NCBI GenBank assembly: GCA_018857735.1
Contig: JABMCL010002087.1
Coordinates: 316,501-380,500, forward strand
Reading direction: 5' to 3'
Length of the DNA: 64,000 nt
From: Alviniconcha marisindica
Taxonomy: Eukaryota; Mollusca; Gastropoda; Provannidae
Shown: piece by piece, positions 48,748 through 62,100 of the stretch
How positions within the stretch are numbered: position 1 is the stretch's first letter
How the letters are laid out: each line of letters starts with the position of its first letter
Made by a program: the position numbers and the translations under genes
Notes under the pieces: model-generated
What the model was told of the DNA's origin: nothing
The model's database searches: none
Seen by the model: the letters and a program-made list of their open reading frames with translations, nothing else

Positions 48748-50620
48748 CATTACAGTCTGACATGCTTTTGTATGTATGGCCATTTTTCCTTGGACTGTGA
48801 CTGGCGACCACAATCCTCCTTCTGATTTGTTATACTACTATGCATTACCAGCAGGCCAGACTCCTCTTGGCAAGATAGGAAAGTTTTTCACTGAGTTCTG
48901 CCACAGTGGTCTCAGTGTGTGACAGTTCAGTTAGAATAGCTTAGCCTGGTTAACATTTTTAGCCTACAATAGCTTAGACATTTAGCCTAAGTAAATCTGG
49001 TCACATGTCATCAGTGTGTCTTCACAGGTTGTTGAGCCTTCTCTTATCAGAAGGTGGGCCAGCTTTGGTACGTGCTGCACACATGAAGTTGAGACCAAGT
49101 CCCTGACCCAGCCATAACAAGACATGAAGACCTGGCCCCTGGATTGTGGGTTATAGTTCAGCCAACCAGCCAGGTCCCTGTATCATCATGTCCTTCGTGT
49201 GGATGGTGTCCACTTTAGTCTTTAGTAGTAAAGACTAAATGCAATCTGTTTTAAAAAGTTACCCTCATCTTGACATTGAAGATAGAAAGCTACTGTTTTC
49301 ACACAACACTCCAGCTCATGATGATGCACCACCATACCAGGGTTGGTTACAAATGTTTGACACCACCAAAAAACTTGTAGATGTTGATTTATTTTACACA
49401 AAATGTACACACTGGCATTATTCATAAAAGCAAAGATGAATGAATGTATTATTTTTGACTGTACAATGTGGGATGCAACATGATATAAAAGGATAAGAAT
49501 TGTAATGAAATCAAAATTTCATTCTGGTCTCTTTATCATGCACACACATGACCATGCAAACACAAATAAACGCACATACACACACACACACACACTGGTC
49601 TCTGTGCACAAACAACTCTCTCATCCACCTGTTCAGCAGCAAACATGTTTGCTTCCTATCTTTCTTGTGCATCACCCCCTCCACTGCTACAAGAAACCCA
49701 CCTGGCCAGAAATAAATAGCCTGTTTCATTCACAATTTAAATAGTATGGCAGTAATTACAGCACTTTCATTCTCTCCACATCGGAATTCTCTTCACAGAT
49801 TCTGACTGCACTCCCTGCCTTTAAGTCTGTATGGTTGGTAAGAGTTGAAGGGTGCAAGGTGTCCTGGCGCTGGTCCATAACAGTTAGTGCTGAGTCAGGT
49901 CTTGGCACAGTCACCACAACTACAGTGAGACTAGTTTGCTGGAGACCTAGGTGATGTTTGAAACAGAAAGAGCTGAAGACTAGTTCGCAGGAGGCGACAT
50001 CAGTTTAAGACTAGTTTGCAGGAGGCCTCAGTGCTGTTTGAAAGGGAGCAAGTTCAAGGCACCGGCACTGCCAGCACTGCACAAGAGCTGAAGTGAGACA
50101 TGTGTGGAAGACCTTTGCACTCCGTCTACACAGGCTACAGCAGAACCTGACTTTGTGGAAGTAAGTTCAGTTTATAATAATTGTGGAAAGTGGTGCTCGG
50201 CATGGTCTCCAACAGTTAAAATGAAATGCATTTGTGGAAGGGCCTTAGGCCTCAGCACTTTCAATGGAAATTCTAGACTGGGCCAACACAGCAACGGGTC
50301 TTGGCACTGCCTGCCAAAATGAAAGAAGCCCTACAACTACTGTCCACAAGTTTAAAAAGAGGCACAACATCAACATGTGCCTCGTAAGCACCATTGGCCC
50401 CCCCAAAAGCTAAATATGCCCGAGCTGGCAGCAGCGCCTCAGCACTACGTCTATCCAGTAAAAGATGCCTGCAGCTGAACATCTAAGATTGCAAAAGTAG
50501 GCCATGGGGATGATGTCTGCAGGAGCTGGAAGTGGGCCTTGATGTTCACAGTGCTTTAAGTGAGGGCTCTGGGCACTGGCCTTGATGCCTCCTGTTGGTT
50601 GTTGTTGAGGTGAGGCCTCT
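48748..50620 (-). other. Convergent intergenic DNA and probable MED12 3' UTR
   Basis: No coding exon is visible. AATAAA on the - strand (TTTATT at 49388-49393) could end MED12. Short repeats around GAAGACTAGTTTGCAGGAGGC occur at 49978-50035. Most of the sequence is unremarkable. Confidence 0.35.
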
Positions 50621-50624
50621 GTGT

Positions 50625-51160
50625 GGACCTCAACACCTCAGTACTGCCCAGAGTTGTTGAAGTGAGGTGCTGGGGACAGGCTTAAACACCTCAGTACTCA
50701 GTTACATGGGGTGGGCCTTAACACCTCAGTACTGCCCAGAGTTGTTGAAATGGGGCGGGCCTCAACATCTCAGTCTTGTCCATAGTTGTTGAAGTGGGGT
50801 GCAAGGGGTGGGGGTGGGGGCCTCAACACCTCAGTCTTGTCCATAGTTGTTGAAGTGGGGTGCAAGGGGTGGGGGTGGGGGCCTCAACACCTCAGTCTTG
50901 TCCATAGTTGTTGAAGTGGGGGGTGGGGGCCAAACCAGTTGTCAAGTGTGAGGGGGTGAGGGGGGGGGCCTCAACACCTCAGTCTTGTCCATAGTTGTTG
51001 AAGGGGGGCAGGGGGGGGGGCCTCAACACTCAGTCTTGTCCATAGTTGTTGAAGTGGGGTGCAGGGAGTGGGGGTGGGGGCCTCAACACCTCAGTCCTGT
51101 CCATAGTTGTTGAAGTGGGGCAGGGGGGAGGGGGGCTTCAACACCTCAGTACTGTCCATA
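50625..51160 (-). repeat. Minisatellite repeating the MED12 coding end and stop
   Basis: On the - strand each of about nine units contains CACTTCAACAACTATGGACA followed by AGACTGAGGTGTTGAGGCC or a close variant. Unit 51146-51175 is the real end of the MED12 reading frame (HFNNYGQY then TGA). The others lie downstream in the 3' UTR, spaced about 55-65 bases with G/C-rich linkers. The last eight codons and the stop have thus been tandemly amplified. Confidence 0.9.
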
Positions 51161-54100
51161 GTTGTTGAAGTGGGGTGCAGGGGCAGGAGGGGGCGGGCCT
51201 TGCATGCCGGAAGACATCCTTCGCTGCAGGTGAGCCACGAGGGCGGCGGTCTGCTGCTGTTGTTGCTGCATTGGCTGAGCCACTTGCCCCGGCTGCCCTG
51301 GCTGCTGGGCAGAAAAAGAACCACTGATGAGTGCTTGCTGAGGCAGCAAGGATACATGGATATTTATTTGCCAGTGACATTTAAATGTACACAGGAATTT
51401 GTTTTGGTGACATTCCACTCATACAATGCATTAACAAATAGAAAAACATCACAATCAGCCACGTATAAAAGTTATAAATAAATAACGTTAAATGCAACAA
51501 TCTGACAATGCAATGTAAGCTACCACACACACATGCACATACTCATATCTCTGGCTGAGTGCCTAAATACTGTGATGTAGTTATTATTAGTGTCAGTATA
51601 CTCTATCCCACTTTGCACTACCCTGGCTATCAGTAACAGTACATACAGCCTTACACCTAGGTTTGGTTGCAAAGATCTGAGTGGCACCGAAAATATAGAA
51701 ATGACAAAACAACTGACAGAGTTTGCTTCCAAACAAAAAACACCTTTAGTTTGGAAGATATAGTTGAAACAGTCATATTTTGATCATATAAGCCCTCACT
51801 GTAACCTTGACCGTGAAGAGAGTGACCCAATTTTTTTGCATGACACTGCCCCATGATATGCACCACCACACCAAGGTGAGTACAAAAGGCTGGTGGTTCA
51901 AAAGAAATTATTTGGACAAAGCTGGTAACCCCCCCCCCCCCCCCCCCGTTACTGTGGAGGAGAGGATGAGTACAAAGAAAAGAAGAAGGGAAAACAATAG
52001 GCAAAGGAATGTGGGTATCCAAAGCATCCCTTACCCCACCTCTGACCTGACCGGCATACCTACAACTGTTCACTCCACCAACAGCCAGACTCGGCCTCAC
52101 CTGCTGCTGTTGCTGTTGCTGCTGCTGCTGCTGCAAGGCCATCAACTGCTGCTGCTGACGGAGATGCTGCTGCCGCATCTGGACGTTGGACAACTGGCCC
52201 ATGTAGGCCCCCTGGTGCTGGGGGGCAGGCCCCGGCCCCATCTGACTGTAGCCTGACATGCCACTCATGCCGGTGGTGGGCGTCTGCATGCCTGCAGCTC
52301 CGCCCATCTGGGACTGCATCCTGTCAAGATCAAGACTGTTTGGTGCCAATGAGGTGCACTTTGCATCTCAGCACAGGTGCAGGATCAAAAATAGTTCTCA
52401 TCCATCAATCAAAAGCAGTCCTCAAGTTCACGCAAAAAGGGCATTCCTGTCATATATTCCCAGTGAGACCATGAACTCCTACTACCGGATTTTAGCTGAG
52501 CTGAATTCATCTAAAGTACAGGTCAGCACCATTATAATGTGCACTGAGGACTAAGGGTTTTGAGCTTGCTTCACACACACATTTGCTTTAAAGGATCATG
52601 TCATCCTAATCTTACTCTATGTCATTGACAGTCTGTGGGCTAGTGCAGCAAAGAACCTTTCCTCCGCTCTGATAAACTTCACCTAGTCTCACAGTCTTCC
52701 ACCCACTGTGGCCGGACTGGCCTCCTACCTGTGTCCATCCCACCTTTTGTTCAATGCCCTTTCCTAGACTAATAATTACTGTCACAGACTTGATCGCATC
52801 TGCTTCCCCCCCCCCCCCCCCCCCCCCCCACAAGGCTTCCAGTCACTGTAGAGGGAACGTGGGGCAGGGAACTGCTGTGGCATGTAGCACTCACCTGGGT
52901 GAAGCAGGGAACTGCTGTGGCATGTAGTACTCACCTGGGTGAAGCAGGGAACTGCTGTGGCATGTAGTACTCACCTGGGTGAAGCAGGGAACTGCTGTGG
53001 CATGTAGCACTCACCTGGGTGAAGCAGGGAACTGCTGTGGCATGTAGCACTCACCTGGGTGAAGCAGGGAACTGCTGTGGCATGTAGCACTCACCTTGCT
53101 GAAGCAGGGAACTGCTGGCCCTGTGGAATGGGCTGCTGGGGCATGTAGCCACCTTGCTGGGTGGGAATGCCCTGCATCATGGGTGCCCCCTGGGGTGGGG
53201 TGTACGAGGGCTGGCTGAACCCTGGCGACATCATGCCGCTGCTCATGGGGTCCATCATCCCTGGCTGCTGTGCCGGCATCGACCGGTAGTAGCCACCCTG
53301 CATACCTGTCACACACACACACGCATGGTCCATTCAGTGCATCAAGTTTTTGTTTTGCAAAATGATTTGTGCTCTGTAAGTGATATCTGTTATTATTATT
53401 ATCAGCTACAAATGTGAATGACTTGTCGTGTGCCTGTACCTTCTCCCTATTTCCTGCTCTTCCTCCCCTCTCCCCTAAATGATTTTTGTAAAACACCACC
53501 CCTAACCCTGATGCACCTCTTAGAAACAGGATCATGTCTCAGGACACCAGTTCACGGCTCATTACCTAACGCACTGGGCTGGATATCCTGTGACCAAAGT
53601 CTGACTCTTGAACGCGACAGGGTGACAGACCATTATAATACTTGCGCACTTCTCAGAGCCCGTCTTGCCTTTGAGTGCACAGCATGCACCGAGATCACTC
53701 ATTACTGATTACTGCTCACATTAAAGATCCCTTGTCCACCTTTGGCTTTTGACAAGAGAAAGTCTCACAGCCAGTGGCATGGAAACACACAGATCACATT
53801 AAAGATCCCTTGTCCACCTTTGGCTTTTGACAAGAGAAGGTCTCACAGCCAGTGGCATGGAAACACACAGATTACACATACTAGCAGCAGACTAATGAGA
53901 ATGACTGATTGTGGCTACCCCTGGTGGAAAGAGGAGGAGGAGTGGTACTCACCCTGAGGTTGCCCCATCATGTGGCCCATGGCGCTGGGCTGGGAGGAGT
54001 TGGGGGGAATGGCACCAGCTCCCGGGTACATGCCAGGGTCCATCCCACGGTTCTTGGACAGGATGTGTTGTCGCAGCAGACTCTGGTTATGCTGCTTCTG

Positions 54101-56092
54101 GATCATGTACAGGTTCTGACTGCCTGGCTGGCCCTGTAACATCACCATTCAGCTTTAGCAGCCGGCACACTGGCCCTGTAACATCATCATTCAGCTTTAG
54201 CAGCCGGCACACTGGCCCTATAACATCATTCAGCTTTAGCAGCCAGCACACTGGCCCTGTAACATCATCATTCAGCTTTAGCAGCCAGCACACTGGCCCT
54301 GTAACATCATCATTCAGCTTTAGCAGCCAGCACACTGGCCCTGTAACATCATCATTCAGCTTTAGCAGCCAGCACACTGGCCCTGTAACATCATCATTCA
54401 GCTTTAGCAGCCAGCACACTGGCCCTGTAACATCATCATTCAGCTTTAGCAGCTGGCACACTAGCCATGCACACCGTGCGCTGGAGACTGGACACACGTG
54501 AGTACAACATATGGCTTTCTTGCAACACACAATCTCTGGAAATAAAAAGGAATGCAACTTAGGGACAATATGACAGATGGGGAGGCCAAACATTGCACTC
54601 TCTGCTTTGCTGTATGCTGATAAGAATGGAGGCTGTAGGCGAAAGACAAAGACATTTTCAAAATTATCGATCTGGCAAGTGTGTGTGTGAATGTGTGTGT
54701 GTGTGGTTGGGGGGGGGGGGGTGCATATATTTGTGTGTGTGTGTGTCATGTATGACTTGCTATTTAGCTTCTTGTGATTTGAACTGCTTGTAGCCATTGT
54801 TGTTTTCTGCTTGAGGTGTCTGAACGAAGATGTAGTTTATGGCTGAATTATGCACAGCAAGCTGAGCTCTATTTTTATGTCAGAAGTTTGCTTTTGATGA
54901 CTATTTCATCATCATCATTATTATTATTATTACTGTTGTGACCCACCTGTGGCAGGTGACCGTGGGTGTTGCGGCGCTGGTGGATCATGGTGTTGAGGGC
55001 GGTCTTGGTGGGGCCAGCGGGCATGCTGAAGTGAGGGGGCCGCTGACCCATGGGAGGGGGGTAGTACTTGGGTTGCTGGGCAGCGTACCAGTTAGAATGG
55101 GGACCTGATGGAGGAGGGTACATGATAGGCTCCTGCTGGTATGGGTACGGCCGCAGCTGCCCTGGTTGCTGTGGAAACGCCAAAAAAATGCATCTTTCAT
55201 TTTTGACAAAGAAATACAGGTGGTTAACAGAAAAGAAGTAGATAACAAAGCATAAGGACAAAACTACATAAAGTCATTCATAAATAAATGCATAAGAAAT
55301 CCAATCGACACCAAAGCTACACATGAGATCAAACTTACTGCTTTACAGGAGTTACCTAATGAAAATTCGTTCTTTTAAAAGCAATTATAGAAATTATAAT
55401 TATCTACAACAAACTAACCCAGATGGCTTATTCTTGCGGCCCATTATCACCCTGTTTTACTCCCATCATGACCCTAACCCCCTACTCTAAAAATCCTACA
55501 CACCAGTTCCCCCCCCCCCCCCCCCCCCCCCCCCCCCACCCCCACCCCACCCAGCCTGGACTCAGCTGACACAGAGTGGGCCTAGTAGCTTGCCAGATAA
55601 GGTCACTAGCCTGTTACACCCTCCCCCCTCCCCACACAACACCTGTGGTTCGGGGGAGGCGACACTGGATAAAAGCTGGTGTGGAAAGCAGATTGTATTC
55701 CAAGAAGTGTATGGACACCCTGAGTACCGTGGAGACCTTCGCTGACAACAGATCCAGCAAACAGCACTGAATCCCAGCACCTCACCTGCATGTAGCTGGA
55801 ACCGCCCTGTGCTTTGTTGCGAGCACGCCGCTTGTTTTTGTTGCTCTTCCTGCTTGTGTCTTGTGCCTGGACATCCACAATCTCCTTTGGCTTTTCTTCC
55901 TGAAAATACCAACCCATATGTCATGGCACGCAGGCAAAAAATGTTTCAAGAAACAGCACACAGGCAAGTGATGCAAAGCATTTTACTTGGATTTTAAAAA
56001 TGTCTTGTTTTTTTGTTTGTTTTAATCTCAAATGCCCAATGCATGTGAAATAAAATTAAAATTAAATTTTTAACAGCAGCATTACCAGGAGC

Positions 56093-56131
<39 letters not shown>

Positions 56132-59100
56132 TGTGTGTATGCATACACAGAGATGTGACATGTCATGCACACATATGCAGAAGCACAGACACAAAACCTC
56201 ACACAGTTCTGACTCACCCTGAGCTCCAATGAGAGAGCAAAAACAGTAACAACAAAGAAGGTCCCCTTTTCCTCCCATTTCCCCAACCAAGAATGCCCAC
56301 ACCCGTATGAGATTACACGATGTCCTTGATGAAGTGTTTTCTATCACATGATGTCCTGAATGAAGTGTTTTTTCTCTGTCCTTGATGGAGTGTTTTCTCT
56401 GTCCTTGATGAAATGTTTTCTATCACATTTCCATTCTTGTTTTGAATTGTGAAGTGCTTTGAGCCAGTCAAGTTGGATTAGGCGCTATATAAGAATTACG
56501 TATTATTATTATTATTACATGATATCCTTGATGAGGTTTTCTACCACATGATGTCCTTGATGAAGTGTTTTCTATCACATGATGTCCTTGATCAGGTTTT
56601 CTATCACATGATGTCCTTGATCAGGTTTTCTACCACATGATGTCCTTGACAAAGTGTTTTCTATCTGTCACTGACGAAGTGTTTTCTACCACATGATGTC
56701 CTTGATGAAGTGTTTTTTACCACATGATGTCCTTGATGAAGTGTTTTCTATCACATGACGTCCTTGATGAAGTTTTCTATCACATGATGTCCTTGATGAA
56801 GTATTTTCTAGCTGTCCTTGACAAAGTGTTTTCTATCACATGATGTCCTTGATGAAGTGATTTCTATCATGTCCTTGATGAAGTGTTTTCTTTCTGCCTG
56901 TCTGACATCATAGGAGATCATGTTTGAATTCTGACTTCTCATGCAAACCCTGGACAAGCAAAGGTGTAGAAAAAGAGCATTTCTGGTTGGTTCAATTCCT
57001 CTGCAAAACTCATCTCTTTGAAGGACCTGTGATGCACAAAAAGGGTTAAAGCTAAACAGAGACAGAAGCCCGCTAAGAAAAAAACACCCAATGCTGACCA
57101 CTTTTTCTGGAGGTGGCTGCAGTTCCTCAGGGGGCAGGGGTGGGGGCTGCATGTAGTGGGAGTCTGGCTGTCGCAGGGAGTGGGTGTGGTACATCAGCAG
57201 GCGATGCTGGTCCTCGTGCGTCAGTGTCTTCTTCTCCAGGCGGATGGCACCGAAGTAGGACCAGGAGATGGGGGCGGGGTTCTTGTGGCCCTCAATCACC
57301 TCCCAGGGACTCATCTTGATCTTCTGCCCCACTTGCAGTCCCTGCACAAAGACAAGCCAGGCAACGGGTTCCCAGTCAGCCCGGGGAGCATCGGCACTGA
57401 GCAGAAAAACACTGACAAAGTGTGCATTCCAAATGTGGATGAAAGGCACATGAAAAAAACAGTCTGGCTTCAGGGCTTTTTCAAACTCTTTCCCCAAGGC
57501 CCTGGAACACTCTCCCGCAGACTATGAGAGAATGGACTTCCTCAACAGTCTTTGGCAGACGTCTGAAAACTTGTCTGTTCTCAGCCTATTGCTGAATTGC
57601 TACAATGACTGATCCTGTCCCATCCCTCCAAATTTTTATTTTTTCATTGGGCTTTTCTTCTTTTTGCTGTGTCTCTTTGACAACATTACTGCACCATGAA
57701 CTGTACTTGTACATGGATACTGAGTGCTCTACAAGTCTACCGTCAAAATCATCACCATGAAAGAATTGATTAAAGGCTAAGAGAGTTATACTGTAATTCC
57801 AGCTGAATCTAAGATCCTCACAATCTGGAAAGCAGCCTCATGAGCAAACAGCTTACCAACCCACCAGTACTGTTTGCAAGCCCCCCCCCCCCCCCCCCCC
57901 CCTATTATTAATAAAGGGCAAAAATTCATCCAGTACATGTACTGTCAGCATCCATAAAAGCGGCAGAACATCCCCAAAGTAGTATCCTTCTTGGTTACTG
58001 AGAGCTTATGTGATTTTTACACACAATCTGTACTCAACAAAAGCAACCTTAAAAGGCAGTACCATGCCATGACAGATTTTTATACACAATCTGTACCTAA
58101 TGAAAGCAACCTTAAAAGGCAGTACTATGCCATGACAGTGGATTGATAACAGCAGATTTTTGCAGCACAAATAACAAGGGATTCATTTATTTATTAACTT
58201 ATTGGATGCCGGACACTTTTTTCCCCCCTAACTTAAGACATTCATTCACGAGATATTCCAGCCACTTTCCCTAGGCAGAAAAAAGTGACACACAGATGAA
58301 TAAATTTGTAAAAGATTTTTTAACAGACAGATAAAGCAAGGTAATTAGCCAATGGACCTGTTTCTTGGCAATGGAGTCAAAGCCAGTGATGCGGTTTCCC
58401 TTGGTGTCCACCAGGGTGCCGAAGGGCTCCACGCTGATCACCTCATAGAATCGCTTGGGCACTGGCAACAACTGACGCAGCCGGTCGGTGGCATCCGTGT
58501 GCTTGTCGCCAAGCTCTTTCTGTTCATCCAAATAAAGCACACAATTACAAATAATGCTACAGAGTTAAGAATAACAGGATAAAGTTACAACAACTGTCAG
58601 TCTTTACAAATACAGCCTTTTATATATATATATTTTTTTTACTCAGTATGACTACCAGAGGTGATTTGGATCTCCCCATCTGCTGCCTCATCTGTCAGGC
58701 ATCACCCCACGGATGTTTTGCTCAGACCAGGTATTAATCATTTAGTATTGTTGTCAGCAGCCACCAGTGCACAGACATGACAACAGACCAACAGGTAAAG
58801 CTGCAAGAGCCTTCAAGGACGGCCTTGAAGTTGCACATGACAGCTAGAGACACTGACTTGCTGACTTCACACTGACTTGCTGTTTCATACCAGTTGTGCA
58901 TGGCAGAGTTTGTAGCCAAAAGACAATGTGTTCACACTGACCCACTAACTTAAAAGTAATGCTAAGATCACTACGAAGAGATGCAGGTGTTCATTGTGCT
59001 ACCACTGAAAGGCAACTGGGAAACGTACCTCTGGTGGAGTTTATGTACCTTGTATTTACACACATGCCAGGTGAGAGTTACTGTAGGCAGCTCAGGTATT

Positions 59101-62100
59101 TGTTGTGCTTGTGTTATGTATTTCAAGTGCTAATTAACTCTCTTGTGAGTTGATTCATTTCCAGAGGTCCTGTGGCAGACGCTTGTGGCAAGTGAGGTCA
59201 TCCATGAGGTGCAAGAGAAAGATAGAGAGAATCCCTCTGTTTAACTGCGCACATTAGATTGGACTGAACCTTTTGATCCACTGTCTTCAGTGGATTGAGT
59301 GCCACTATAACTGAGGTCAGCGCCCCTTCATGACCCTTGAACTGTCAGCTCTTCTCTTTCACACTCGCTGTGAGGGTCTACCTGAGACCCATTTAAATTA
59401 CAGAGTTCGCTTCACTTCTCAAGCTCCAGATGTACCAGCACACCTGGGAGCTGTTTGTCCGTGCAACCAACTGCTGAGGCATCACCCCAAGGATATGAGG
59501 AAAAGTTGAAAAGCTCTCAAACCTTGAGTTTCTTGATGAGGTTGTGGTAGACTTTCTTGTTGTCCTCCAACTTCTCTTGCCCGTCGCTGATCAGTGTGCC
59601 ATGAACCAGCACGGAGAGCATGTCGATCACAGTGTAGAACAGCTCACTGCCAACACACACAGACATGTCAGGGAGAACACCACTGCACAACCAGAGTTGT
59701 GAAAGAAACAGAACAGACAGCTCACCTGCTAAACTGTGAACAAGTTGAACACAGGCCAGGGTACAGGGGCCGCCATCAAAACATGGGTTGAAAATGCAAT
59801 GGACACACATTTGCTAATTTTGCATCAAACTATTTCCCTTTATTTCTCTATGTCAAAATATTCAAACACCTGAATTTTAGGCTACAGACCTTTTTCTTTG
59901 TTTTCTTCTTCTTTTTTAAGAAAAGCTGCTCTACCTCTGTCCACCTCTTGCTCACCTTTCTTTCTCCATCTTCATTGGTGTGAGCATGCACGCATGCACA
60001 CACACACACACACACTGTGATGTCATGATGAAGTGTAAGAGTGCCAAATGGGTGTGAGGAGAGTGGGGGAGGGGAGAGGATGGAGAGAGCATATGGAGAT
60101 ATGGAGATATCCAACATCTACAGAGGTGTGTTCCTCCCTTAATGCCTGGCAAGCAGAAAAGACATCCGTGCTGATGACTAGGAGATGGAGCAAGTACTAT
60201 GGTTACCCGTTGGTTTGACAGTTCACTAGACAGAGCCAGCACTGTGGTTACCTGTTGGTTTGACAGTCCACCAGACAGAGCCAGCACTGTGGTTACCTGT
60301 TGGTTTGACAGTCCACCAGACAGAGCAAGCACTGCGGTTACATGTTGGTTTGATAGTCCACTAGACACTAGACAGAGCAGCACTGTGGTTACCTGTTGGT
60401 TTGACAGTCCACCAGACAGAGCCAGCACTGTGGTTACCTGTTGGTTTGACAGTCCACCAGACAGAGCAAGCACTGCGGTTACATGTTGGTTTGATAGTCC
60501 ACTAGACACTAGTCAGACCAAGCACTGTGGTTACCTGTTGGTTTGACAGTCCACTAGACAGAGCATGCACTGTGGTTACCTGTTGGTTTGACAGTCCACT
60601 AGACAGAGCCAGCACTGTGGTTACCTGTTGGTTTGACAGTCCACTAGACAGAGCCAGCACTGTGGTTACCTGTTGGTTTGACAGTCCACTAGACAGAGCC
60701 AGCACTGTGGTTACATGTTGGTTTGATAGTCCACTAGACACTAGACAGAGCAGCACTGTGGTTACCTGTTGGTTTGACAGTCCACTAGACAGAGCCAGCA
60801 CTGTGGTTACCTGTTGGTTTGACAGTCCACTAGACAGAGCATGCACTGTGGTTACCTGTTGGTTTGACAGTCCACTAGACAGAGCCAGCACTGTGGTTAC
60901 CTGTTGGTTTGACAGTCCACTAGACAGCCAGCACTGTGGTTACCTGTTGGTTTGACAGTCCACTAGACAGAGCCAGCACTGTGGTTACATGTTGGTTTGA
61001 TAGTCCACTAGACACTAGACAGAGCAAGCACTGTGGTTACCTGTTGGTTTGACAGTCCACTAGACAGAGCCAGCACTGTGGTTACCTGTTGGTTTGACAG
61101 TCCACTAGACAGAGCCAGCACTGTGGTTACCTGTTGGTTTGACAGTCCACTAGACAGAGCCAGCACTGTGGTTACCTGTTGGTTTGACAGTCCACCAGAC
61201 AGAGCCAGCACTGTGGTTACCTGTTGGTTTGACAGTCCACCAGACAGAGCCAGCACTGTGGTTACCTGTTGGTTTGACAGTCCACTAGACAGAGCCAGCA
61301 CTGTGGTTACCTGTTGGTTTGACAATCCACCAGAAAGAGCAAGCACTGCAGTTACCTGTTGGTTTGACAGTCCACTAGACAGAGCCAGCACTGTGGTTAC
61401 CTGTTGATTTGACAATCCACCAGACAGAGCCAGCACTGTGGTTACCTGTTGGTTTGACAGTCCACTAGACAGAGCCAGCACTGTGGTTACCTGTTGGTTT
61501 GACAATCCACCAGACAGAGCCAGCACTGTGGTTACCTGTTGGTTTGACAGTCCACCAGAGCCAGCACTGTGGTTACTTGTTGGTTTGACAGTCCACTAGA
61601 CAGAGCCAGCACTGTGGTTACCTGTTGGTTTGACAATCCACCAGACAGAGCCAGCACTGCGGTTACCTGTTGGTTTGACAATCCACCACCTCATGGCTGA
61701 TGAGCTGCAGCAGCAGCATGGCCCAGTCGCTGGTGGTGGCATTGGATCTCTGTATCGTGTCAAACATCGCTCCCACCTGTAACATCATCAGCAGGTCACA
61801 TGTCATAATCCGCTGCGTACACCACCACCATCGTGACGTGGCACACCACGTGTTAACATGCGACTCCCACTGTCTATGCATGTTCCCACTGTTTCCTTTT
61901 CATATTTGTCTGGGGTTGGGGGTGGGGGTAAGAAGAAAATTCCTTATTTTCTCGACTGAGTTGTGTAAGGTTACAAACATAATGATTTTTAGAAATACTT
62001 TTTTTTTTAAACACTCTTGCCTGCACTTGTAACACACTTGTTTTTAGAGAATGCAATCTTGGTTGTCTTTAAAGCATGCCTGAGAGTGACACAAATACAA

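Noticed and set aside
54087..54797. 236-codon frame with VCWLLKLNDDVTGP repeats
   Set aside because: It is the out-of-frame reading of the 42-bp acceptor array; the MED12 exon at 54133-53953 uses a different frame.
60199..61526. Long open frames on both strands (15-residue periodic LALSSGLSNQQVTTV and DSPLDRASTVVTCWF)
   Set aside because: They follow from a 45-bp repeat with no stop in those frames. The period is exactly 15 codons and both strands are open, and the real MED12 exon uses another frame.
60199..61680. CRISPR-like regular array
   Set aside because: The units are contiguous without unique spacers, and the context is a eukaryotic intron. It is a minisatellite derived from an exon border.
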